Shown in pieces: positions 56,410 through 64,000 of a stretch of DNA of 64,000 bases. The position numbers and the translations under genes are program-made. Source of the stretch: Devosia sp. SL43. GTDB taxonomy: Bacteria; Pseudomonadota; Alphaproteobacteria; Rhizobiales; Devosiaceae. The stretch's first letter is position 1, and every line of letters starts with the position of its first letter. Under the pieces are notes generated by a model. The model was given only the letters and a program-made list of their open reading frames with translations, made no database searches and was not told the origin of the DNA. The stretch covers positions 1,798,001-1,862,000 of the forward strand of contig NZ_CP063401.1 of NCBI RefSeq assembly GCF_021729885.1. The letters are read 5' to 3'.

Positions 56410-57506
56410 GGCGCCTGTTTCCCCTGCTGGTCCTGCCGCTGCTGACCCTGCCGGCGCTGGCCCAGGATGCTGCGGCGCCAGTCGAGCCCGCTGCGACCGA
56501 GGATACCCAACCCAACCCCGCCGAGCTCATCAGCGAGCAGGTCTTCGGTCCGCGCGTGCCGACCGATCTGGCGTTCGGTGCCTTTCAACGCGGCTATTTT
56601 CTCACGGCACTGGAATTTGCACTGCCCCGCGCGGAGCAGGGCGACGCTGCGGCCCAGACACTGATTGCCGAGCTTTACGCCAAGGGCCTGGGCGTGGTGC
56701 AGAACGATCAGCGCGCCGCCGGCTGGTACCAGCTGGCCTCCGACAATGGCGACATGCTCGCCACGTTCGAGCTGGCGCTGTTCTATCAGGATGGCATCGG
56801 CGTGCCCAAGAACCGCGCGCGTGCCGCCGATCTGTTCAAGAAGTCGGCAGATGCGGGCTACATTCCCGCCAAGTACAATATGGCCCTGCTGCATGTGGAA
56901 GGCACCTATGCCGCGCCCAGCCTCGTCACGGCCGCCGGCCTGATGAAAGAGGCCGCCGATGCCGGCCTGCCGGAAGCGCAGTATGACTATGGCAGCATGC
57001 TGATCGAAGGCGCCGGGCTGGCGCCCAATCCGACCGAAGGCACGCGCTATATTGGCCTCGCCGCCGAGCAGAACCTGATCGCCGCGCAGATTGACTACGC
57101 GACACTGCTCTATATGGGCCAGGGGATCGAACGCGACGTGGCGGCCGCAGTGTCCTGGTATGCCCGCGCCGCCGATGCCGGCAATGCCGTGGCCCAGAAC
57201 CGCTATGCCAAGCTCCTGGCTGTCGGCGAAGGCGTGCCGCTCAATCTCGAAGACGCCGCCATGTGGCGCGCGCTGGCCCGCCGCCAGGGGCTGAGCGATC
57301 CGTCGCTCGATCGCTTGCTGGTCTCCATTCCGGAGGCCGAGCTGGCCAGCGCCGAGGAACGGGCGCGCTTCTGGCCGTCGCGCCCGCCCACCGAGGAAAC
57401 CATCCTCGAAATCCCTACCACCGGGGTGCCTGAGACGACCGGCCCGACCCTGCCGGTGCCGACCGAGGTGCCCTCCGCCGAGACACCCGCGGCGCAAGAC
57501 CCTTGA
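56406..57506 (+). CDS. exported Sel1-repeat (TPR-like) protein
   Basis: 366 residues. Signal peptide MRRLFPLLVLPLLTLPALA, then from about 85 to 290 at least five Sel1 repeats with consensus AA.WY..AA..G...AQ..., for example AAGWYQLASDNGDMLATFEL and AVSWYARAADAGNAVAQNRY. A Pro/Thr/Glu-rich tail follows. A scaffold or adaptor in the periplasm is likely; partner unknown. Confidence 0.85.
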   Translation: MRRLFPLLVLPLLTLPALAQDAAAPVEPAATEDTQPNPAELISEQVFGPRVPTDLAFGAFQRGYFLTALEFALPRAEQGDAAAQTLIAELYAKGLGVVQNDQRAAGWYQLASDNGDMLATFELALFYQDGIGVPKNRARAADLFKKSADAGYIPAKYNMALLHVEGTYAAPSLVTAAGLMKEAADAGLPEAQYDYGSMLIEGAGLAPNPTEGTRYIGLAAEQNLIAAQIDYATLLYMGQGIERDVAAAVSWYARAADAGNAVAQNRYAKLLAVGEGVPLNLEDAAMWRALARRQGLSDPSLDRLLVSIPEAELASAEERARFWPSRPPTEETILEIPTTGVPETTGPTLPVPTEVPSAETPAAQDP

Positions 57507-57627
57507 ATATCAGGGCGTTCTGAGGCAATAAGCCGGCACGCCAACCAGCTCAATCAACCTTCGGCCAGCCGCATCCGGCGCGCGTGGCCCGCTCCGACAA
57601 TTTCGCGTACCCGAAAGCAGCATCCGC

Positions 57628-58194
57628 ATGGCCAAGATCAATGGCAACGAAATCCGCCCCGGCAATGTCGTCAACCACCAGGACCGCCTCTGGGTCGCGG
57701 TGAAGGTTGACCATGTGAAGCCCGGCAAGGGCGGCGCCTATGCCCAGGTCGAACTCAAGGCCATCCTTGGCGGCACCAAGCTCAACGAGCGCTTCCGCTC
57801 GGCCGAAACGGTCGAAACCGTCGAACTCGAATTCCGTGACTTCACCTATCTCTACGAACAGGGCGACAGCCTCGTTTTCATGGACCAGGACAGCTACGAG
57901 CAGGTCGAGCTGCCCAAGGACTTCGTCGGCGAGCGCGCTGCATTCCTGCAGGACGGCATGAAGATCACGCTCGAAATGCACGAGGAAACCCCGCTCGGCA
58001 TCAAGTTCCCCGCCAACGTCATCCTCGAAGTCACCGAGGCCGACCCGGTGCAGAAAGGCCAGAGCGTTTCCAGCCAGTTTAAGCCGGCTATCCTTTCGAA
58101 CGGCCTCAGGGTCCTGGTGCCCCCCTTCATCGCTGTGGGCGAACGCATCGTCGTCGATACGACCGAGGCCACCTACATGCGCCGGGCCGACTAA
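57628..58194 (+). CDS. efp: translation elongation factor P
   Basis: 188 residues. The KOW-like N-terminal domain carries [15 protein letters not shown] with Lys34 at the loop tip, the residue that is beta-lysylated when EpmAB are present. OB domains follow, ending [21 protein letters not shown] rescues ribosomes at proline runs, relevant for the Pro-Glu-rich tolA in this window. It precedes suhB by 2 nt. Confidence 0.96.
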   Translation: MAKINGNEIRPGNVVNHQDRLWVAVKVDHVKPGKGGAYAQVELKAILGGTKLNERFRSAETVETVELEFRDFTYLYEQGDSLVFMDQDSYEQVELPKDFVGERAAFLQDGMKITLEMHEETPLGIKFPANVILEVTEADPVQKGQSVSSQFKPAILSNGLRVLVPPFIAVGERIVVDTTEATYMRRAD

Positions 58195-58196
58195 TC

Positions 58197-58991
58197 ATGG
58201 CACGCTCAGCAATCCTCAATGTCATGGTCAACGCCGCCATCAAGGCCGGCAAGTCGCTGACCAAGGACTTCTCCGAAGTCGAGAACCTGCAGGTTTCCCG
58301 CAAGGGCCCGGCCGATTTCGTGTCCAAGGCCGATCTCCGGGCAGAGCAGATCGTCTATGACGAACTGCTCAAGGCCCGCCCGACCTACGCCTTCCTGATG
58401 GAAGAAGGCGGCGAGGTCGCCGGCACCGACGGCCAGCACCGCTGGCTGATCGATCCGCTCGACGGCACCACCAACTTCCTCCACTCGATCCCGCTCTTCG
58501 CGGTCGCGATTGCCCTGGAGCGCGCCAACGAGATCGTCGCCTCTGTCATCTACAATCCGGTGATGGACGAGCTCTACACTGCCGAAAAGGGCGGCGGCAC
58601 CTGGCTCAACGATCGCAAGCGCCTGCGTGTCGCCGGCCGCAAGTCGCTGGCTGATGCCGTGATCTGCACGGGCATCAAGACCCAGGGCACAGCCAACGAC
58701 GCGCTGCAACTGCGCCAGCTGGCCCATATCAACCCCGCCGTTGCCGGCATCCGTCGCTCGGGCTCCATCTCGGTGGACATGGCCTGGCTGGCCTCGGGTC
58801 GCTACGACGCCATTTGGGAAGCCGGCCTTGCCCCCTGGGACGTGGCGCCGGGCCTGTTGATGGTCAAGGAAGCCGGTGGCTTCGTGTCCGATTATGCCGG
58901 CAGTCCGGGCTCGGTTTGGAATGGCCAAGTTGTCGCCGGCAACGAAAGCATCCAGGCCGCCCTGCTCAAGCAGTTGCGCTCGATCCAGTAG
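58197..58991 (+). CDS. suhB: inositol-1-monophosphatase family protein SuhB
   Basis: 264 residues. Metal-binding motifs EEGGE (about 63-67), DPLDGTTNFLHSIP, and WDVAPGLLMVKEAGG. It hydrolyses inositol-1-phosphate in vitro; SuhB also helps rRNA transcription complexes in E. coli. Coupled to efp. Confidence 0.94.
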   Translation: MARSAILNVMVNAAIKAGKSLTKDFSEVENLQVSRKGPADFVSKADLRAEQIVYDELLKARPTYAFLMEEGGEVAGTDGQHRWLIDPLDGTTNFLHSIPLFAVAIALERANEIVASVIYNPVMDELYTAEKGGGTWLNDRKRLRVAGRKSLADAVICTGIKTQGTANDALQLRQLAHINPAVAGIRRSGSISVDMAWLASGRYDAIWEAGLAPWDVAPGLLMVKEAGGFVSDYAGSPGSVWNGQVVAGNESIQAALLKQLRSIQ

Positions 58992-59029
58992 GTATTTGAC
59001 TCTTTGCCCCCGCCCGGAGAGGCTGGGGC

Positions 59030-59803
59030 ATGGGCCATCTCTACGACATCTTCGTTGGAACGATCTTTATCGCCGGCACCGTGGCGCTGTCGCTTGCCGT
59101 CTACCTGACGGCGCGTTGGTTCACGCGCAAGGCGCCGCCGGATCGCCACCCGGAAATGGCTGGCGCCATGGTCATGCGCATCGGCGCCCTGCACGGGTTG
59201 ATCCTCGCCCTCGTCTTCGCCCAGGAAATGGCCGGATATCAGCGCCTCGAAACGCATACGGCGACCGAGGCCAGCGCCATCGCCGATGTCTATAACGACG
59301 CGGCGCGCTACGACCCGGTGGCACTGATGCCGCTGCAGCAGACCATGGTGTCCTACACGCGGGAAATCATCGAGTCCGAATGGCCATCGCTCGGCCGCGA
59401 TGAAGGGCTCAGCGCCGAAGCCTGGCTGCAATGGGAGCGGGCCTATGCCATGGCGCTGGACCTGGAACCCGCGAATGCGCGCCAGACCAGCCTGCGCGAC
59501 CACATGATCGCCCAGCTCCATGCCATCGCAACCGCCCGCAATCTGCGGGACGCCGATGGCAGTGGGTCAGTCTTCGTTTTGTTCTGGTTCGCCGCCCTGT
59601 CAGGAGTCGTGCTGATCGCCCTGGGCTACTACAGCCATCGCCCCGAGCCGCACAACCTGGTGCTGATGAGCCTGTTCAGCGCCTATACCGGCGTCATCCT
59701 GTTCCTGATCTACGGCTTTTCCAACCCCTATGCAGCGCCAGCGGCGCTGTCGCCGGCACCGATGGAGCGGCTATACGAGCAGATCTCGGCGCCGTCTCAG
59801 TAA
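59030..59803 (+). CDS. DUF4239 membrane protein
   Basis: 257 residues with an N-terminal helix (IFIAGTVALSLAVYLTA), a second short segment (IGALHGLILALVFAQEM), a helical soluble part, and two C-terminal helices (FVLFWFAALSGVVLIALGYY; LVLMSLFSAYTGVILFLIYG). This is the arrangement of DUF4239, compared by some to bestrophin-like channels. Function unproven. Confidence 0.75.
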   Translation: MGHLYDIFVGTIFIAGTVALSLAVYLTARWFTRKAPPDRHPEMAGAMVMRIGALHGLILALVFAQEMAGYQRLETHTATEASAIADVYNDAARYDPVALMPLQQTMVSYTREIIESEWPSLGRDEGLSAEAWLQWERAYAMALDLEPANARQTSLRDHMIAQLHAIATARNLRDADGSGSVFVLFWFAALSGVVLIALGYYSHRPEPHNLVLMSLFSAYTGVILFLIYGFSNPYAAPAALSPAPMERLYEQISAPSQ

Positions 59804-59809
59804 GCGGGC

Positions 59810-60625
59810 TCAGGCCGGTTCAACTGCTGTCGAATGCGGGCTGTTCTCAAACACACGCAGCTCCTCGAACCAATTCATGTCCTCGAAACTGCAGAAAGCT
59901 GGGGCGCGCAGTTCGATGACAGGCGCACGACGCCGAATGTCGGCAAAGGCCTGATCGAGCGTGGCCTTCCAGCCCGGTAGCGCCGCATCGTCGAGCCAGT
60001 CGATGACATAGGCCATGGTGATGTGGAACTGGTAGCTGTCATGGTCGGGATGGCGATAGCCGAACGCCTCGGCAAAGCCATTGCGCCAATCAGCCATGGC
60101 ATAGCGGTCTTCGTCCGTAACGCCGTCGACGATCAAGCCTGTCGGCACCACAGCGGTAACCTCGACATTGAACGGCCTGCGTGGCGCGAACAGCTCTAGG
60201 CGCTTGGCGAACAGTTCGGTCATCTCGGCGATCGGCGTATCGCCAGCCACGTCCGCCGGCCAATAGGGCATGTTGCGGCGGCCCTCGATAATGCCCTGGA
60301 ACAGGGTCATGTGGTAGCTCTCGATCGGTGTGAAGGCGAGCTTGCCGGCATCGGGCATGGCCCGGAAGCGGTCGCGGACGTCCGCGAGCACGCTCTGTGT
60401 TTCGGAGCCTTCCACCAGATGACAGACCACGGTATTGCCCGGCTCAGGCTGGAAGACACCAGACCGGTCATAGCGGGTGCCCAGATGCCGCGGCGGCAAA
60501 GCATGCGCTGTTTGGCCATAGTGGGCGGCGAGTTCGTCCAGATTCAGAGGCATCAGCAAATATCCGGGTTGTGATCGGCCAACCGCATAGTGCTGCAAGA
60601 CGAAGCTTCCATGACGCTTGGCCAC
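59810..60625 (-). CDS. DUF1868 protein, 2H phosphoesterase (2'-5' RNA ligase-like) superfamily
   Basis: 271 residues. Two HxTx-type motifs, HMTLFQG and HITMAYV, are the paired catalytic histidine motifs of 2H phosphoesterases; FQPEPGNTVVCHL near the N-terminus is typical of DUF1868. It may act on cyclic phosphates of RNA or nucleotides. The start is GTG 60625 with AAAGG 7 nt upstream; ATG 60553 is possible. Convergent with DUF4239. Confidence 0.82.
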   Translation of the reverse strand: MAKRHGSFVLQHYAVGRSQPGYLLMPLNLDELAAHYGQTAHALPPRHLGTRYDRSGVFQPEPGNTVVCHLVEGSETQSVLADVRDRFRAMPDAGKLAFTPIESYHMTLFQGIIEGRRNMPYWPADVAGDTPIAEMTELFAKRLELFAPRRPFNVEVTAVVPTGLIVDGVTDEDRYAMADWRNGFAEAFGYRHPDHDSYQFHITMAYVIDWLDDAALPGWKATLDQAFADIRRRAPVIELRAPAFCSFEDMNWFEELRVFENSPHSTAVEPA

Positions 60626-60690
60626 TCGTTAACCTTTGTCATTGTCACGCCTAACTGCGCTGACTAGTCTGCGCACTGTGATTTGCGCGT

Positions 60691-61698
60691 ATGGGCAAGG
60701 TTTCAGGCAAGATGACGCAAGGCTACGATCCCTACCACCTGGCCAGCCCGACCGTTTATCTCGTCAAGATCCTGATATTCCTCGTGCTGGTGGCGCTGGT
60801 TGCCGCCATTCTCGGCACCCAGATTCTCACATTCTTCTGGGCCAACCCCTTCATAAACTCGCTGATCTTCTTTGCCCTGTTCGTCGGCATCTTCCTCAGT
60901 TTCCGCCAGGTCATCCGCCTGTTTCCCGAAGTGAAATGGGTTAATTCTCTGCAGGACGGCAGCACCACCAATGTGCGCCCGCCCATCCTGCTCGCCCCGG
61001 TTGCCGGCATCCTGCGCGAGCGGATCGGCGAGGCGGTGATCACCCCGTCCTCGATGCGCTCCATCCTCGATTCGGTGGGTAACCGCCTCGACGAAGCCAA
61101 GGACACCTCGCGCTACCTTACAGGCCTCCTGGTGTTCCTCGGCCTCATGGGCACGTTCTACGGCCTGCTCGAAACCGTCACCTCGGTGGCCGGTGTCATC
61201 AACGCCCTCGATGTCAGCAACGGCGATTCCGCCTCCCAGTTTGCCAGTCTGCGCGAGGGCCTGTCCGCCCCGCTTGGCGGCATGGGCACGGCGTTTTCAT
61301 CCTCGCTATTCGGCCTCGCCGGCTCGCTGGTGCTGGGCTTTCTCGACCTGCAGACCAGCCAGGCGCAAAACGCCTTCTATACCGATCTCGAAGACTGGAT
61401 GACCTCGATGACCGAGCTCGACCATCCGGTCACCGCCATGCAGGCCAATGCCGGCGGGCCGGAAATGCAGGCCATGTTCGACAAGCTCGGAAGCTCGATG
61501 CAGAACCAGAATTCGAGCCAGAACGCCATCCGCGCCATGGCCGAGCTGGCACGCGGCATCGACGGTCTGGTCAAGCATATGCGCACCGAGCAGGATGACC
61601 TGCGCAAGCATATCGACGAGCAGGGCGAGACCAACCGCAAGCTGCGGGAGCTGATCGACGCCGTGCTGACCCAATCCGACACCGATCGGCGGAACTAG
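60691..61698 (+). CDS. MotA/TolQ/ExbB-like ion-channel protein (non-flagellar)
   Basis: 335 residues. Two N-terminal membrane helices (YLVKILIFLVLVALVAAILG; PFINSLIFFALFVGIFLSF), a cytosolic part, then the channel pair GLLVFLGLMGTFYGLLETV and GMGTAFSSSLFGLAGSLVLG, followed by a long cytosolic helical tail (about 240-335). It belongs to the MotA/ExbB motor-stator superfamily but has no flagellar neighbours. It pairs with the MotB/OmpA-like gene 3 nt downstream. Confidence 0.82.
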   Translation: MGKVSGKMTQGYDPYHLASPTVYLVKILIFLVLVALVAAILGTQILTFFWANPFINSLIFFALFVGIFLSFRQVIRLFPEVKWVNSLQDGSTTNVRPPILLAPVAGILRERIGEAVITPSSMRSILDSVGNRLDEAKDTSRYLTGLLVFLGLMGTFYGLLETVTSVAGVINALDVSNGDSASQFASLREGLSAPLGGMGTAFSSSLFGLAGSLVLGFLDLQTSQAQNAFYTDLEDWMTSMTELDHPVTAMQANAGGPEMQAMFDKLGSSMQNQNSSQNAIRAMAELARGIDGLVKHMRTEQDDLRKHIDEQGETNRKLRELIDAVLTQSDTDRRN

Positions 61699-61701
61699 CC
61701 C

Positions 61702-62727
61702 ATGCCGGGAGCCCGTTCCCGCCGGCGCGTCGAGGCCAATTACTGGCCCGGCTTCGTCGACGCCCTGTCGAGCCTGCTGCTCGTCATCATCTTCATGCTG
61801 TCCCTGTTCATGCTGACCCAGTTCTTCTTGGGCCAGGAACTGGAAGGCCGCGACACCGCCCTCGCCCGCCTCAACAGCCAGATCGCCGAGCTGACCGACC
61901 TGCTGCAGCTCGAACGCGCCAACGCGGACGACCTGAACACCCAGATCGCCACGCTGACGGCGACATTGGGCTCCGCCCAGGCTGACAATGCCAATCTCAA
62001 CACGCAGCTGGCCGGCATCGGTGCTGGTATCGACGGCAAGGACGAAACCATCGCCGGCCTCCAGGACGATCTGCTGTCGGCGCAGGAATTGTCCGACGAG
62101 GCCAATGCACAAGTGGCCCTGCTCAACCAGCAGCTGGCCGCTCTTCGCACCCAGATCGGCGCGCTGGAGGCCGCGCTCGAAGCCTCGGAAACTCGCGACA
62201 CCGAATCCCGCACCCAGATCGCCGACCTCGGTCGCCGCCTCAACCTGGCGCTGGCCCAGCGCGTGCAGGACCTGACCCGTTATCGCTCCGACTTCTTCGG
62301 CCGCCTGCGCGAAATCCTCGAAGGCCGCGCCGATGTCCGCGTCGTCGGCGACCGCTTCGTGTTCCAGTCCGAAGTGTTGTTCGAGCCCGGCCAGGCCGAC
62401 GTCCAGTCCGAAGGTCTGCCCGATCTAGACGCCCTGGCCGACGCCATCCTGCAGCTCGAAACCGAGATTCCACCTGACATCAACTGGGTGCTGCGCATCG
62501 ACGGCCACACCGATAGCCGCCCGATCAGCAATGCCCGCTTCCCCTCGAACTGGGAACTGTCAGCCGCCCGCGCCATCTCGGTGGCGCAGTATCTGGTGAC
62601 GCGCGGCGTATCGCCCAACCGGCTGGTCGCCGCAGGGTTCGGCGAATTTACGCCGCTCGATCCGGGTGAGACGGATGAGGCCTATCGGCGGAACAGGCGC
62701 ATCGAGTTCAAGCTGACCGAGGGTTAG
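61702..62727 (+). CDS. MotB/OmpA-like peptidoglycan-binding stator partner
   Basis: 341 residues. One N-terminal membrane helix with the candidate proton-carrying Asp20 (WPGFVDALSSLLLVIIFM), a coiled coil of about 140 residues with repeated QIA-type heptads (45-180), and a C-terminal OmpA domain (VLRIDGHTDSRPI and NWELSAARAISVAQYL). The pattern is that of MotB but with a much longer coiled coil. Forms an ion-driven complex with the preceding protein that presumably moves or pulls against peptidoglycan; its output is unknown. Confidence 0.85.
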   Translation: MPGARSRRRVEANYWPGFVDALSSLLLVIIFMLSLFMLTQFFLGQELEGRDTALARLNSQIAELTDLLQLERANADDLNTQIATLTATLGSAQADNANLNTQLAGIGAGIDGKDETIAGLQDDLLSAQELSDEANAQVALLNQQLAALRTQIGALEAALEASETRDTESRTQIADLGRRLNLALAQRVQDLTRYRSDFFGRLREILEGRADVRVVGDRFVFQSEVLFEPGQADVQSEGLPDLDALADAILQLETEIPPDINWVLRIDGHTDSRPISNARFPSNWELSAARAISVAQYLVTRGVSPNRLVAAGFGEFTPLDPGETDEAYRRNRRIEFKLTEG

Positions 62728-62729
62728 CG

Positions 62730-62856
62730 CCACGCCCTCGTGGTTCGAGGCGCTAAAGAAGCGCACCTCACCATGAGGGCTGTCGTTGGCTCGGTGTCCC
62801 AGTAGTCCTCATGGTGAGGTGCGAGCTCTTGCGAGCCTCGAACCACGAGGGCGTGG
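62730..62856. repeat. long palindromic repeat acting as bidirectional terminator
   Basis: Two 22-nt outer arms (62730-62751 and 62835-62856; starting CCACGCCCTCGTGG) are perfect reverse complements. An inner pair, CCTCACCATGAGG and CCTCATGGTGAGG, adds about 16 bp. It begins 3 nt after the MotB-like stop and ends 4 nt before the ABC exporter stop, so it can terminate both convergent transcripts. Confidence 0.8.
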
Positions 62857-62859
62857 CTC

Positions 62860-64000
62860 TCAGCCCGCCACGTCATCCAGCCGGAACTGCAACCGGGCCA
62901 GCTCCGCGTAGCGCCCGCCCTTGGCCACCAGCTCGTCATGCGTGCCCTGATCGATGATATGCCCGGCATCGAGCACCAGTATCTTGTCGGCGTCGCGGAT
63001 CGTGGCAAGGCGATGTGCGATGACCAGCGTAGTGCGGCCCTGCATCAGATGTTCAAGCGCCGTCTGCACCAGCCGCTCGCTCTGCGCGTCGAGGGCACTG
63101 GTAGCCTCGTCCAGCAACAGGATCGGCGCGTTCTTGAGGATGGCGCGGGCAATGGCGAGGCGCTGCTTCTGCCCGCCCGACAGCATGACGCCACGCTCGC
63201 CGACCATCGACTGATAGCCCATCGGCAGGTCCGTGACGAAGTCATGCACCAGCGCAGCCTTGGCCGCCGCTTCGACCTCGGCATCGCTGGCTTCGGGTTT
63301 GCCGAAGCGGATGTTGTCGGCCACCGTGCCGGCAAAGATCGTCGGCTCCTGCTCCACATAGGCGAAGCGCTGGCGCAGATCGCGTAGCCGGACCTTGCGC
63401 AGGTCGACGCCGTCGACCAGGATTGCCCCGGACCCGACATCGTAGAAACGCTGCAACAGCGACAGCGTCGTCGACTTGCCCGAGCCCGAGGCCCCCACCA
63501 GAGCCACCGTTTCACCCGAGCCAACGGTAAAATTGAGATCGGTCAGCACCAGCTCGTGCCCACCGGTCTGATAGCCAAAATTGACATGCTCGAACGTCAC
63601 CGTGCCCAAAGCCGGCACCGGCAGGGCAACCGGATTGACCGGATCCTTGATGGCCGGTTCGGTATCGAGAATTTCGGTCAGCCGTTCGGTCGCGCCCGAA
63701 ATGGTGGCCAGCATGCCCATGACTTCGCTGACATTGGTCAGTGCGCCCGACGCCATCAGCGCATAGACGAGGAACTGCGCCAGCTGACCCGCCGTGACCG
63801 TACCCTCGAACACCGAGCGGGCGCCCCACCAGATGAGGAAGACAACGGCAGCCGTGCCGAGGAAAATGACCATGCCAACCAGCACGGCGCGAGCCCCGAG
63901 CCGCTTGACCTCGGCACGATAGCTGTCCTGGCTGCGCTCGTCATAGATGGCCGACTGTACCGGCTCCTGCGTGAACGCTTTGACGGTTCGCGTCGCGCCC
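62860..64000 (-). CDS. ABC exporter, fused membrane and ATPase domains (partial, C-terminal 379 residues)
   Basis: The gene enters from the right edge. The visible part holds the end of the membrane domain (IFLGTAAVVFLIWWGARSV), the linker, then the ATPase with Walker A GASGSGKST, Q-loop, signature LSGGQKQRLAIARA, Walker B ILLLDEATSALD and H-loop IAHRLAT. MsbA/BmrA-type half-transporter that works as a dimer, exporting lipids or drugs. The N-terminal helices lie outside the window. Confidence 0.92.
   Translation of the reverse strand, partial: GATRTVKAFTQEPVQSAIYDERSQDSYRAEVKRLGARAVLVGMVIFLGTAAVVFLIWWGARSVFEGTVTAGQLAQFLVYALMASGALTNVSEVMGMLATISGATERLTEILDTEPAIKDPVNPVALPVPALGTVTFEHVNFGYQTGGHELVLTDLNFTVGSGETVALVGASGSGKSTTLSLLQRFYDVGSGAILVDGVDLRKVRLRDLRQRFAYVEQEPTIFAGTVADNIRFGKPEASDAEVEAAAKAALVHDFVTDLPMGYQSMVGERGVMLSGGQKQRLAIARAILKNAPILLLDEATSALDAQSERLVQTALEHLMQGRTTLVIAHRLATIRDADKILVLDAGHIIDQGTHDELVAKGGRYAELARLQFRLDDVAG

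Noticed and set aside
60691..62727. Zorya phage-defence system
   Set aside because: The two motor genes resemble ZorA and ZorB, but no ZorC, ZorD or ZorE-like gene follows; the next gene is a convergent ABC exporter.
60691..62727. Flagellar motor genes motA and motB
   Set aside because: The proteins are longer and differ in coiled coil and tail, and no flagellar gene is near.

Overview
The window is GC-rich chromosomal DNA from an alphaproteobacterium. The continuous block yebC-ruvC-ruvA-ruvB-ybgC-tolQRAB-pal-cpoB-tilS-ftsH-glmM is a known Hyphomicrobiales (Rhizobiales) arrangement. Together with the 6S RNA-ygfA locus beside zapA, the tkt-gap-pgk-fba glycolysis cluster and the sugar ABC gene content, it suggests a Devosia-like member of that order. 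The genus is an inference; no rRNA or marker search was possible.

Layout. 1-660: a BigR/YgaV-type redox ArsR regulator, divergent from a YgaP-like gene cut by the window edge. 662-10356: a carbohydrate (probably polyol) utilisation island. A ribose-type ABC transporter and an SDR lie on the minus strand; a split transketolase, an FGGY kinase, a SorC-type regulator and a second SDR lie on the plus strand. Paired inverted repeats lie between the two arms. 10363-21961: DUF2200, an aldo/keto reductase, a complete family-5 ABC importer, a LacI regulator with two matching operators, an unusual HAD fusion protein and a DenD-like dehydrogenase. 22098-24369: an outer-membrane barrel protein and glmM. 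24502-35369: ftsH, tilS and the Tol-Pal system, with a GH27 alpha-galactosidase inserted between tolB and pal. 35588-42756: ybgC, a metallophosphoesterase, a Nudix hydrolase, ruvB, a VapBC toxin-antitoxin pair inside the ruv operon, ruvA, ruvC, two tandem diguanylate cyclases and yebC. 42835-47061: a stand-alone SecDF-P1-like protein, a YmdB-type phosphoesterase, 5-formyl-THF cyclo-ligase, the 6S RNA, parDE, a lytic transglycosylase, zapA and a DUF4164 gene. 47268-56409: central carbon genes (tkt, gap, pgk, fba) interleaved with small accessory genes, including a MerR-ATPase fusion. 56406-64000: Sel1-repeat protein, efp, suhB, DUF4239, DUF1868, a MotA/MotB-like (non-flagellar) ion-channel pair and the 3' part of an ABC exporter.

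How it fits together. The conserved core covers envelope constriction (Tol-Pal, ZapA), Holliday-junction repair (RuvABC) and glycolysis. Accessory genes interrupt it at operon joints: vapBC between ruvA and ruvB, parDE directly before the 6S promoter, GH27 between tolB and pal, and two GGDEF genes between yebC and ruvC. Three kinds of palindromic intergenic repeat sit at several of these joints. I saw no CRISPR array, tRNA, rRNA, insertion sequence or phage gene.
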